From assembly GCA_021108055.1 (NCBI GenBank), contig JAIORR010000100.1:1-16729 (forward strand): a stretch of DNA of 16,729 nt. Reading direction: 5' to 3'. The position numbers and the translations under genes were made by a program. This stretch comes from Candidatus Cloacimonadota bacterium. Its GTDB lineage: Bacteria; Cloacimonadota; Cloacimonadia; Cloacimonadales; TCS61. The first letter of the stretch is position 1; every line of letters begins with the position of its first letter. Shown piece after piece: positions 1-8,578 of this stretch. The notes under the pieces are model-generated. The model worked only from the letters and a program-made list of their open reading frames with translations, did no database searches and had not been told where the DNA came from.

Positions 1-2464
1 ACAGGATCTGATGTTCCATTTGTTAACATATCCTCACTGTAATCCACTGTTAATGCAAAGGTATTAGTTCCAACATCAGAATCTGTAATTAAAATCGGAG
101 CAGGAGTTACTGAAACAATTTCCGGATTTTCCGTATCGATATCAAATGCATTATTTTCATCCCATGGTTCTTGAAGATTTACTGTGATAAGATCACGAGC
201 ACCTTCAACATGTATATCGATGTCCTCTAAAGTTTCATTTACATCTGCAACATTATAAGCTGCAACCCATGTTCTGTTATCAGGTTCCCAATAACTATTA
301 GTAACATTATAGGTAATTGTATTTGTTGGATCTTCTACTGGGAAAGTAATTACCGGATCTGCTGTTCCATTGGTAATCATATCCTGACAATAATAAACTT
401 CGATAATAAAAGTACCAACTCCAACATCAGAATCTGTAATGAGGTCAGGAATTGGAGTTACCGTACATACAACCGGTGGTCCCATTGCAATATCAAAAGC
501 ATCCGGTTCTGTATATGGAACTTGAGTATTTCCTGCAGGGTTATCTTTTGCTCCTTCAATATGAATATCGATGTTATAAATTGTTTCATCTAGATCTGTT
601 ACATTATAACAAGCAATATAGACATCAGAATAATACCAGTATCCGTTATTAAATGTAATTGTGTTAAGCGGATTTTCAACAGGGAATGTAATTACAGGAT
701 CTGCTGTTCCATTGGTGATCATAGCTTCATTATAATTTATTGTTATACAGAAAGCTCCAATACCAACATCAGAATCTGTAATTAAAACAGGAGAAGGAGA
801 TACAGAAACAACTTCCGGATTTTCCGTATCGATACTGAAGACATCTGCTTCGTCATATTGAACCTGTGTATTTCCTGCAGGATCATCTATAGCACTTACA
901 ATATGCACATCGATATTCGGAATTGTCTCACCTGCATCTGTAACATTATAATAAGCTACATAGGTATCAGCATCTGACCAGGTACCATGATTTAATGTTA
1001 TTGTGCTAAGCGGATTTTCAACAGGAAATGTAATCACAGGATCTGATGTTCCATTTGTTAACATATCCTCACTGTAATCCACTGTTAATGTAAAGGTATT
1101 AGTTCCAACATCAGAATCTGTAATTAAAACAGGAGAAGGAGATACAGAAACAACTTCCGGATTTTCCGTATCGATACTGAAGACATCTGCTTCGTCATAT
1201 TGAACCTGTGTATTTCCTGCAGGATCATCTTTAGCAATAGTAATTCTAACATCAATATCCGGGATGGTTTCATTTGCATCTAATACATCAAAAGGTTGGA
1301 TATATGTCATCGCATTTGACCAATGCCCAAGAGAAGTTAAAGATAGCGTATTGAGCGGATCTTCATTCGGGAATGTAATTACAGGATTTGCCGAACCATC
1401 TCTTAACATATTTTCATTATAGATAATTACTAACACAAAATTTGACATCCCAACATCAGAATCAGTAATCAGATCAAGATTATTAATTACAGAAACAACT
1501 TCCGGATTTTCCGTATCGATACTGAAGACGTCTGCTTCATCAAAAATAAGCTGAATATTTCCTTCAGGATCATCTTTTGCACCTTCTATATGCACATCGA
1601 TATTCGGAACTGTCTCACCTACGTCTACAACATTGTAATAAGCTACATAAGTATCAACATCTGACCAAGTACCATTATTAAATGTTATTGTGTTAAGCGG
1701 GTTTTCAACAGGGAATGTAATTACAGGATCTGCAGTTCCATTTGTTATCATATCTTCACTATAATCCACTGTTAATGTAAAAGTATTAGTTCCAACTTCA
1801 GAATCTGAAATTAAAACAGGAGCAGGTGTCACTGAAACAACTACCGGGTTCTCCGTGTTAATATCAAAAACATCAGCTTCATTATAAATGACCTGTGTAT
1901 TACCTGCCGGATCATCTTTAGTTCCTTCGATATGTACATCGATATTCGGTACTGTCTCACCTACGTCTACAACATTGTAATAAGCTACATAAGTATCAAC
2001 ATCTGACCAAGTACCATTATTAAATGTTATTGTGTTAAGCGGGTTTTCAACAGGGAATGTAATTACAGGATCTGCAGTTCCATTTGTTAACATAGCTTTA
2101 TGGTAATCTATTGTTAATGAAAATGTGTTGGTTCCAACATCAGCATCTGAAATTAAAACCGGATTAGGTGTTAACAAAATAATTTCTGGGTTTTCCGTAT
2201 CAATATCAAAAGCATTCTGCTCAGTATACAGATTTAGAAGATTTCCTGTAGCATCATGAATACCTGAAATTTTAATATCAATATCGGGAATTGTTTCATT
2301 TACATCGATTACATTATAAGTTGCAATGTAAGTATCTCCAAACCAGTTTCCATTAACAAAGGAAATAGTATTAGTCGGGTTTTCAACAGGAAATGAAATA
2401 GGATCTCCTGTTCCTTCCATTATTTCATCAAAATCTACTGTTATGGTAAATGTCCCTGCTCCAA
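1..2464 (-). repeat. In-frame tandem Ig-like repeat array, period about 342 bp
   Basis: The DNA encoding the 'TDSDVG' motif recurs at 2464, 2137, 1795, 1453, 1108, 766, 424 and 73 (lowest plus-strand coordinate of each occurrence). Spacings are 327, 342, 342, 345, 342, 342 and 351 bp, all multiples of three, so the array stays in frame: seven complete units and one partial at the edge. The first unit (ending near 2464) is the most diverged. Inner units are close to identical in patches: 763-888 equals 1105-1230 (126 bp), and 1609-1747 equals 1951-2089 (139 bp). The segment 1-93 matches 1036-1128 with one mismatch. This indicates recent tandem duplication or gene conversion between units. Confidence 0.93.
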
Positions 2465-3656
2465 CATCCGAATCGGTTATCAACAAAAGACTTGGAACAA
2501 CATTATCGACGCTGGGAGAGATACCATCTCGTATATTGACCCAGGTAATCACCGTGTTCTGATCACCCTCAGTGTCTTCTATACATAAAGTGGATGTTAA
2601 TCTAAGTTTATTAGTCCCGGATAGACCAGGAGGGATATTAGCAACTTCCAGGGTAACAAGTGAATCTGCAACCTCTGAAGTATCAACCGATATTATTGTT
2701 TGATTTACATCGTCTAGAACTACTTCAAAATCACTGATAGCGACACTTGAAGCATTTATTGCTCTTGAAAACTTAACAGTAATATAAGTATCAGAACCAA
2801 CTTGTTTAGTTGTTGCTTTAGTTATGTATGGACCTCCACCATAAACAGCAAGATTGGAAGATGGGTCGCGAAGTGCATACGGATTATCAGCAATCGTATT
2901 TGTAAAACCCCAATCCGGAAGCATGGGTATAAAACCTATTGTAGGATTACCATTATTTAGTGTATCCGCATTAGGTATATGGATTACATATGTATCATTT
3001 GTTAAGATATTAGTTTCAAAGCCGTAATGTTCCAAGAAAACACCTTCAAATATACCATCTGTAAAGTGAAATATTGAATTTGGGTGGTATGGAGGTGCTA
3101 ACGGATGCCAACTTGTATTTAAGGATTCCGTAAATCTTACTTTGATCTTATCAACAAAATCATCTCCACCTTCTTCATCAAAAGTATTAATTTCAATAAG
3201 TAAAGGTGAAGCACCATCAAAAACAGCTTGGGGCGTAAACGACTCTAAATAAGTACTATATATGTCCCAAATTCTTCGTGCCGGATTGCTAATATATTGT
3301 AAGGTTATGTTTCCAGTAAAACCTGTCCCAACCAAAGTCTGCATACTGATATGAACCCTGAAGATATTATCTCCAACAAATTTACCTGTATTCAGTGAAT
3401 CGATCATAAGAGCATAATCACCACCTACAATAAAATCATTTTTAATTCCTAAAGTATTCAAGGCACCCCAGTCAGTATCTCCCCCGCTACCATCGTCAAT
3501 GGAATCACTGATATAAACATCAAATGCATCAACCCAGCCATTTACATTATTATCCCTTGTTACAACATTTTGTACATTGCATCTAGATTGAGCATAGGCA
3601 ATAGAATTCAATCCTAATAACAATATCAAAAACGAAAAGTAAAAAATTCTTTTCAT
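1..3656 (-). CDS. Large secreted Ig-like tandem-repeat protein (3' end outside window)
   Basis: Open without a stop from an ATG at 3656 to the left edge: 1218 codons, C-terminus missing. A GGAG ribosome site (complement of 3664-3667) lies about 7 bases upstream. Residues 1-22 form a typical Sec signal peptide: a Lys-Arg start, a Phe/Leu/Ile core and an AYA cleavage site before Gln23. Residues of roughly 23-270 are a unique region rich in Asp, Gly and aromatics. A first Ig-like domain follows (about 270-395, with 'VKFSRAINASSVAISDFEV' typical of bacterial Ig-like folds). From codon 398 on, repeats of 109-117 residues each begin near 'TDSDVG' and contain 'NGTADPVITFPVENP', 'YNV.DV.ET' and 'DPAGNTQ'. 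It is probably a cell-surface or extracellular structural or adhesive protein. An outer-membrane anchor or type IX sorting tail would lie in the unseen C-terminus. No catalytic domain is visible. The CDS call is firm; the role is inference. Confidence 0.9.
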   Translation of the reverse strand, partial: MKRIFYFSFLILLLGLNSIAYAQSRCNVQNVVTRDNNVNGWVDAFDVYISDSIDDGSGGDTDWGALNTLGIKNDFIVGGDYALMIDSLNTGKFVGDNIFRVHISMQTLVGTGFTGNITLQYISNPARRIWDIYSTYLESFTPQAVFDGASPLLIEINTFDEEGGDDFVDKIKVRFTESLNTSWHPLAPPYHPNSIFHFTDGIFEGVFLEHYGFETNILTNDTYVIHIPNADTLNNGNPTIGFIPMLPDWGFTNTIADNPYALRDPSSNLAVYGGGPYITKATTKQVGSDTYITVKFSRAINASSVAISDFEVVLDDVNQTIISVDTSEVADSLVTLEVANIPPGLSGTNKLRLTSTLCIEDTEGDQNTVITWVNIRDGISPSVDNVVPSLLLITDSDVGAGTFTITVDFDEIMEGTGDPISFPVENPTNTISFVNGNWFGDTYIATYNVIDVNETIPDIDIKISGIHDATGNLLNLYTEQNAFDIDTENPEIILLTPNPVLISDADVGTNTFSLTIDYHKAMLTNGTADPVITFPVENPLNTITFNNGTWSDVDTYVAYYNVVDVGETVPNIDVHIEGTKDDPAGNTQVIYNEADVFDINTENPVVVSVTPAPVLISDSEVGTNTFTLTVDYSEDMITNGTADPVITFPVENPLNTITFNNGTWSDVDTYVAYYNVVDVGETVPNIDVHIEGAKDDPEGNIQLIFDEADVFSIDTENPEVVSVINNLDLITDSDVGMSNFVLVIIYNENMLRDGSANPVITFPNEDPLNTLSLTSLGHWSNAMTYIQPFDVLDANETIPDIDVRITIAKDDPAGNTQVQYDEADVFSIDTENPEVVSVSPSPVLITDSDVGTNTFTLTVDYSEDMLTNGTSDPVITFPVENPLSTITLNHGTWSDADTYVAYYNVTDAGETIPNIDVHIVSAIDDPAGNTQVQYDEADVFSIDTENPEVVSVSPSPVLITDSDVGIGAFCITINYNEAMITNGTADPVITFPVENPLNTITFNNGYWYYSDVYIACYNVTDLDETIYNIDIHIEGAKDNPAGNTQVPYTEPDAFDIAMGPPVVCTVTPIPDLITDSDVGVGTFIIEVYYCQDMITNGTADPVITFPVEDPTNTITYNVTNSYWEPDNRTWVAAYNVADVNETLEDIDIHVEGARDLITVNLQEPWDENNAFDIDTENPEIVSVTPAPILITDSDVGTNTFALTVDYSEDMLTNGTSDP

Positions 3657-4233
3657 GATTTTTCTCCTTTTTTTTAATTTTGGTTAAAATATTCAAACAT
3701 TAAAAAATGCACACTATTTGTTTTTTATTTATCATTCATTCGACTTATTAATGATGACATTTATTTCTAATAAGATTATTAAAATAATGTAGTTTAAGGA
3801 CTTCTACTTTTTATCACAAACATACTCCACTAAATTTCTTTTCACACATAATTTAATTCTAATTAAACATAATTTTGCCCCATTTCATCATATCTTTCAA
3901 CTATTTCTTTGAAATCATTGATTGAACGAACTTAGAATTAAAAAATAAAACTTCTTGTCAATCAAATTTTTAAAACAATTGTATTCACTTTTTTTCTTCT
4001 TAAACTTGGAGTAGGGAATTATACTCTATATTATTGTATGATCAACTTTATTATTTCCTTAATTTCACTCTGTTATTCCTCCCGATGAATCGGGGATTGG
4101 AAATCCATTTACATTCTCTTATCTATAAGATTCCCGCTATTCACGAGAATAACAAAACAAAAAGGTATGAATCCATTTCATTTTCCTTGACTTCCTAAGT
4201 TAAACAACTTTTTTCCCATTTGGAGTAAATTTA
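3657..4233. other. Divergent intergenic region between the repeat-protein gene and recG
   Basis: This 577-bp stretch has no convincing gene on either strand and is very AT-rich. It should hold the promoters of both divergent genes, but I could not assign -35/-10 boxes with confidence. TTGACT at 4187-4192 has no matching -10 box at normal spacing. The only clear structure is the palindromic element at 4071-4154. Weak inverted repeats also occur: ATCATT/AATGAT at 3731-3736 and 3750-3755, and a GATTGA/TCAATC pair near 3918-3964. Confidence 0.7.
4071..4154. repeat. REP-like or MITE-like imperfect palindrome with 8-bp terminal inverted repeats
   Basis: The 84-bp segment starts with TGTTATTC (4071-4078) and ends with its exact reverse complement GAATAACA (4147-4154). 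Just inside the left end is a perfect small palindrome, CCCGAT-GA-ATCGGG (4081-4094). Read from each end inwards, the two arms resemble each other (TGTTATTC, then a TGAAT core, then a GGG-ATT-like stretch), so the element looks like two inverted copies of a REP-like unit. It is far more GC-rich than its surroundings, and no second copy occurs in this window. It has no T-tract on either strand, so it is not a standard terminator. Whether it is dispersed in the genome cannot be seen here. Confidence 0.5.
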
Positions 4234-6315
4234 ATGAATCCATTGCAAAATGAAATTAAATACCTGAAAGGTGTTGGTGAACATCGTGCCAGATTTTTGA
4301 ACAAATTGAATATCTTCACCATTGGTGACCTATTGGAGCATTTTCCGCGGGATTACATAAATCGGAAAGCTATCGTAAAGATCACCGAACTCAGATTTCA
4401 CGAACATTGCTCATTTGTAGGTGTAATTGTTTCCATAGAAAAAAAGCACCTTCCCGGTAAAAAAACCCAGCTCAATGTAATCATCTCCGATGGAGAAGAT
4501 GTTCTTTTCTGTACCTGGTTTCGGTTTGGGAACTGGTTTTTAAAGCAATTTGTAGTAGGCAAACAGATATGGGTGAGTGGAGTAGTTACGGAGTTCAGGG
4601 GCGGACCACAGATAGTTCACCCCGAAATAGAGGTTCTGGATAATTCCGGCTCTACCCTGGATTTCTGGAAAACACGTTCTGTGCTGCCGGTTTATCCTCT
4701 TACAGAAGGCATCAGTATGAACGTTGTAAGAAACCTTATTTACAATGCCTTTGAACTTCACAGCCAACAGATAGAGGAAACTCTTCCGGAGTATCTCCTG
4801 GAAAAATATAAATTCCCGCATCGCCGGATCTCACTTCAAAAGATCCACTTTTCACAACACCCGGAAGAAGTTGATAAGATAAAAAAACGGTTTGCCTTTG
4901 AAGAACTTTTCTATACGCAGATCATGCTTGCCCGCAGCAGATACAATCATCGAAAGAAACTAAGCGGACATCAATTTATCTTAAAAAAAACATATACCAC
5001 GAAATTAAAAGAATCACTTCCATTCCAGCTTACTTCTGCACAAAAAAGAGTGCTTCGCGAAATAGTAGAAGACATGACCTCTTCCTGTCAGATGAATAGA
5101 CTTCTGCAGGGAGATGTAGGTTCGGGGAAAACCATCGTAACCGTTTTTGCCATGCTTCTTGCTCTGGAAAACGGCTTTCAATCCGTCTTGATGGCTCCCA
5201 CAGAAATCCTGGTAGAACAGCATTTCAACAGTATTTCCAGGTTCCTGAAAAACCAGCCGGATATAAAGATCGCTCTTTTGAAAGGCGGCAGCTATAAAGG
5301 GAAAAAAGAAATCCTGCAAAAAATTGAAAACGGCGAAATAAATTTCATCATCGGAACTCATGCTCTGATACAAAAAGATACTAAATTCAATAATGTGGGA
5401 TTTGTGGCAATCGATGAACAACATCGTTTTGGCGTGAAACAAAGAGCAGAACTTTCCCGAAAAAATCATCATCCCGATTTGATGTATCTTTCTGCCACGC
5501 CTATCCCCCGCTCATTAGCTCTTACGGTGTATGGCGACCTCGATGTAAGCATCCTGGACGAACTTCCGCCGAATCGAAAAGAGGTAAAAACTTTATGGTA
5601 CAATTCTGCAAAAAGTAAGATCGTATTTGATATGGTTAAAAAAGAAATCCAAAACAAAAAACAAATCTATATTGTCTGTCCTCTTATCGAGGAATCGGAA
5701 AAAATGGATCTATTAGATGCGGAAACACTATTTGAACTCATATCGAGAAAAATATATCCTGAATATAAAATAGCTATTCTTCATGGCAAAATGAAAACAT
5801 CGGAAAAAGATGCAATCATGGAAAAATTCAAAGATGGAAAGATCGATGTTCTGGTTTCCACCACTGTGATCGAAGTGGGAATAGACGTTCCAAATGCCAG
5901 CGTGATGATAATCGAACATGCAGAAAGATTCGGACTCAGCCAGCTTCACCAACTGCGTGGAAGGGTTGGACGTGGTGCAGACAAATCATATTGCTATCTC
6001 ATTGTTTATCCGCCGATTAGTGAAGAAAGCAGGGAAAGATTGAACACAATGCTGGAGACGAACGACGGATTTAAAATTGCAGAAAAGGATCTGGAACTTC
6101 GCGGTCCCGGTGATTTCTTTGGAACAGAACAAGCCGGAATGCCAATATATAAACACGCAAATATTGTGCGGGATAGAACGCTTCTGAAACAGGCAAGGAT
6201 ATTGGCTTTCGATATTATCGAAAAAGATTTTGGATTACATCTGGACATAAATGAAACATTAAATAAAATATATTTCAGGGAATTTCATGAAAGAGAAAAG
6301 TTGTTTGATTTTTAA
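4234..6315 (+). CDS. recG: ATP-dependent DNA helicase RecG
   Basis: RecG is a double-stranded DNA translocase that reverses stalled replication forks and migrates branched DNA. At 693 residues it has the usual family length. The N-terminal part (about 1-240) includes a helix-hairpin-like start ('LKGVGEHRARFL') and the OB-fold wedge domain (about 55-150). Helicase motifs follow in order: Walker A GDVGSGKT (293-300), the DEQH box at 394-397, SATPIPR (420-426) and 'DELPPNRK' after it. Motif VI QLRGRVGRG (573-581) comes next, then the C-terminal region with 'GPGDFFGTEQAG' that is diagnostic for RecG. A GGAG site about 8 bases before the ATG supports the start. It is the first plus-strand gene of the run; a 29-bp gap separates it from the dehydrogenase gene. 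No defect is visible. Confidence 0.98.
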   Translation: MNPLQNEIKYLKGVGEHRARFLNKLNIFTIGDLLEHFPRDYINRKAIVKITELRFHEHCSFVGVIVSIEKKHLPGKKTQLNVIISDGEDVLFCTWFRFGNWFLKQFVVGKQIWVSGVVTEFRGGPQIVHPEIEVLDNSGSTLDFWKTRSVLPVYPLTEGISMNVVRNLIYNAFELHSQQIEETLPEYLLEKYKFPHRRISLQKIHFSQHPEEVDKIKKRFAFEELFYTQIMLARSRYNHRKKLSGHQFILKKTYTTKLKESLPFQLTSAQKRVLREIVEDMTSSCQMNRLLQGDVGSGKTIVTVFAMLLALENGFQSVLMAPTEILVEQHFNSISRFLKNQPDIKIALLKGGSYKGKKEILQKIENGEINFIIGTHALIQKDTKFNNVGFVAIDEQHRFGVKQRAELSRKNHHPDLMYLSATPIPRSLALTVYGDLDVSILDELPPNRKEVKTLWYNSAKSKIVFDMVKKEIQNKKQIYIVCPLIEESEKMDLLDAETLFELISRKIYPEYKIAILHGKMKTSEKDAIMEKFKDGKIDVLVSTTVIEVGIDVPNASVMIIEHAERFGLSQLHQLRGRVGRGADKSYCYLIVYPPISEESRERLNTMLETNDGFKIAEKDLELRGPGDFFGTEQAGMPIYKHANIVRDRTLLKQARILAFDIIEKDFGLHLDINETLNKIYFREFHEREKLFDF

Positions 6316-6344
6316 AAAAAAGCAGTAACTAAGGAGATATAAAA

Positions 6345-7454
6345 ATGCAGGAAACATTATTTATTCCGGTTGAAAAAGTTAATGATTTCATACAGGAAGT
6401 TTTTATCAAAGTTGGCGTTCCCAAAGAGGATGCCCGGATATGTACCGACATCTTAATAGAATCTGATCTCAGGGGGATCGAATCTCACGGGGTAGGCAGA
6501 ATTAAGATGTATTACGACCGTATAAAGAGCGGTGTTCAGAAACCGGTTACAAAGATCGATGTTATCAGCGATGATCAGGCAACTGCTGTGTGGGATGGAA
6601 ATCACGGAATGGGACATGTGATAGCTTATAAAGCAATGCAAAAGGCTATTGAAAAAGCAAAGAAATTTGGAGTTGGAAGCGTTGCAGTAAGGAATTCCAC
6701 GCACTATGGAATTGCCGGATACTATCCAAAAATGGCGATAGAGCAGAATATGATTGGAATAAGTATGACCAATGCGCGTTCTTCCATTTCTCCAACCTGG
6801 GGAGTTGAACCAATGCTGGGAACTAATCCAATAGCTTTTGGTGCTCCTTCCGATTTTGAATTTGACTTCCTTTATGATGGTGCAACTTCCATTATCCAAA
6901 GAGGGAAGATCGAGGTTCTGGATAAAAAGCAAGAACCAACACCGGAAGGATGGGTTATCGATGAAAATGCAAAACCTCTTACAAATTCAAAACAAATACT
7001 TACTAAACTCGTAGAACAGAAAGCATCTCTTCTTCCACTCGGCGGAGCAGATGAATTTTTGGGGGGACACAAGGGGTACGGGTTTGCTACGATAGTGGAA
7101 ATAATGTCTTCCGCACTTCAGGGTGGAAGCTATCTGCATGCACTAAACGGAATTGAAAAAGGGAAAAAAGTACCTTTCAAGGTCGGTCACTTCTTTATGG
7201 CAATTAACGTAGAAGCTTTTATAGAGCTATCTACTTTTAAAAAGATAACAGGAAATATTATGAGAAACCTTAAAAACTCTACAAAGGCTCCCGGAAAAGA
7301 AAAAATATTCATAGCGGGAGAAAAAGAATACTATAAGGGTTTTGAAATAAGAAAAAAAGGGATACCTATCAATAAAGGCTTGCAGAAAAATCTAAATATT
7401 ATAATTAATGAATTGGGTTTGAGTGACTATAATTTATTCTTTACAAGTGTATAA
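6345..7454 (+). CDS. Malate/L-lactate dehydrogenase-family (Ldh_2) NAD(P)-dependent oxidoreductase
   Basis: The protein (369 residues) belongs to the Ldh_2 family (malate, L-lactate, ureidoglycolate, sulfolactate and diketogulonate dehydrogenases), which reduces or oxidises 2-hydroxy/2-oxo acids with NAD(P) and is unrelated to classical Rossmann LDH. The sequence shows the N-terminal signature 'DLRGIESHGVGR' with the catalytic His at 48, then 'DGNHGMGHVIAYKAM' (84-98), 'RNSTHYGIAGYY' (116-127) and 'GTNPIAFGAP' (159-168). A 'ATSIIQRGKI' stretch and the late 'GGHKGYGFATIVEIMS' motif complete the fold. The substrate cannot be told from sequence; malate or lactate is the default guess. An AAGGAG site lies about 8 bases before the ATG. 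It sits 29 bp after recG and 84 bp before mreB, with no evident functional tie to either. Confidence 0.93.
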   Translation: MQETLFIPVEKVNDFIQEVFIKVGVPKEDARICTDILIESDLRGIESHGVGRIKMYYDRIKSGVQKPVTKIDVISDDQATAVWDGNHGMGHVIAYKAMQKAIEKAKKFGVGSVAVRNSTHYGIAGYYPKMAIEQNMIGISMTNARSSISPTWGVEPMLGTNPIAFGAPSDFEFDFLYDGATSIIQRGKIEVLDKKQEPTPEGWVIDENAKPLTNSKQILTKLVEQKASLLPLGGADEFLGGHKGYGFATIVEIMSSALQGGSYLHALNGIEKGKKVPFKVGHFFMAINVEAFIELSTFKKITGNIMRNLKNSTKAPGKEKIFIAGEKEYYKGFEIRKKGIPINKGLQKNLNIIINELGLSDYNLFFTSV

Positions 7455-7538
7455 TAATGCTTATAAACCACTTGACAGATGAATCTACTTTTAAAATTAG
7501 TTTCCTAAAATAATTTACATTGAAATCCTGGAGGATTT

Positions 7539-8576
7539 ATGTTTTTAGATAGTTTTTCCGGCTTGTTCTCAAATGATATTGCCATTGATCTGGGCACCGC
7601 AAACACTCTTGTTTACAGAAAAGGTATCGGTATTGTAATCGATGAACCTTCTGTTGTTGCAATTTCCAGGGATAATAAAAAAATTATTGCCATAGGTAAT
7701 GATGCAAAAGAAATGCTGGGGAAAAATCCCGAAGAAGTTAATATCATCAAACCACTAAAGGATGGTGTGATCGCAGATTTCCAGGTTACCGAACTTATGT
7801 TGAGGAACCTGATCCTGAGAGCTCAAAAAAAACGCCTTCTGATAAAACCTCGTGTTCTTGTTTGCGTTCCATCGGGAATAACAGAAGTAGAAAAACGTGC
7901 TGTACGAGATAGTGCACTTCATGCCGGTGCAAGAGAAGTTCACCTGATATCGGAACCGGTAGCTGCTGCCATCGGGGCAGACCTTCCGATTCAGAAACCG
8001 CAGGGAAACCTGGTCATGGATATTGGCGGTGGAACTACAGAAATCGCCATCATTTCTCTTTCTCACATTGTTGTTCACACTTCCATTCGTGTTGGTGGTG
8101 ACAAAATGGACGAAGCAATCGTTAATTACCTTAGAAAAAGAAACAATATCTTAGTTGGCATTCAAACCGCAGAAAAGATTAAAATAGAAATCGGCTCGGC
8201 ATATCCTCTGGAAAATGAATTGCGAAAAGAAGTTAGAGGACGTGATATCATTACAGGTTACCCCATTACGGTTGAAGTCAGCTCAGAAGAGATCAGGGAA
8301 GCCTTGTCCGAAACTGTAACTTCTATGATCGATGCAGTAAAAAGATTATTCGAAAAAACTGCACCGGAACTGGCAGCCGATATTGCAGAAAGAGGTGTTA
8401 TCTTAACGGGTGGCGGTGCACAATTAAAAGGTATTGATAAGAAAATACAGGAAATCGTCGATCTTCCCGTTCATGTTATGCCTGATCCACTTTACTGCGT
8501 TTTAAAAGGAAGCGGACATGTTCTCGATAACATGGATGATTTCAAAGAAGTCCTGATAAAAAAAATTGAAGATTAA
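7539..8576 (+). CDS. mreB: Rod shape-determining actin-like protein MreB
   Basis: MreB is a bacterial actin homologue that polymerises on the inner face of the cytoplasmic membrane and orients the side-wall synthesis complex. Length is 345 residues, as in other MreB proteins. Visible motifs are phosphate-1 'DLGTANTLV' (17-25), the 'PSGITEVEKRAVRDSA' region, 'ISEPVAAAIGA', phosphate-2 'DIGGGTTEIAI' (161-171) and the adenosine motif 'LTGGGAQLKG' (289-298). The N-terminal 'MFLDSFSGLFS' could act as a membrane-binding amphipathic segment. A GGAGG site sits about 6 bases before the ATG. mreC follows after 2 bases. The 84-bp gap upstream, wider than in the rest of the block, may hold a promoter: a TTGACA occurs at 7472-7477, but no good -10 box at standard spacing. 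Confidence 0.98.
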   Translation: MFLDSFSGLFSNDIAIDLGTANTLVYRKGIGIVIDEPSVVAISRDNKKIIAIGNDAKEMLGKNPEEVNIIKPLKDGVIADFQVTELMLRNLILRAQKKRLLIKPRVLVCVPSGITEVEKRAVRDSALHAGAREVHLISEPVAAAIGADLPIQKPQGNLVMDIGGGTTEIAIISLSHIVVHTSIRVGGDKMDEAIVNYLRKRNNILVGIQTAEKIKIEIGSAYPLENELRKEVRGRDIITGYPITVEVSSEEIREALSETVTSMIDAVKRLFEKTAPELAADIAERGVILTGGGAQLKGIDKKIQEIVDLPVHVMPDPLYCVLKGSGHVLDNMDDFKEVLIKKIED

Positions 8577-8578
8577 AA

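Noticed and set aside
1..2464. Regular direct repeats that could suggest a CRISPR array or other non-coding satellite
   Set aside because: The period is about 342 bp, every spacing is a multiple of three, and one reading frame stays open through all units, so this is a protein repeat.
3731..3755. Inverted repeat ATCATT/AATGAT as an operator
   Set aside because: Six bases with a 13-base gap in very AT-rich DNA is expected by chance.
7472..7511. TTGACA followed by TAAAAT, as a promoter for mreB
   Set aside because: The TAAAAT copies lie 14 and 28 bases after TTGACA, neither a usual spacing; not strong enough to list as a feature.
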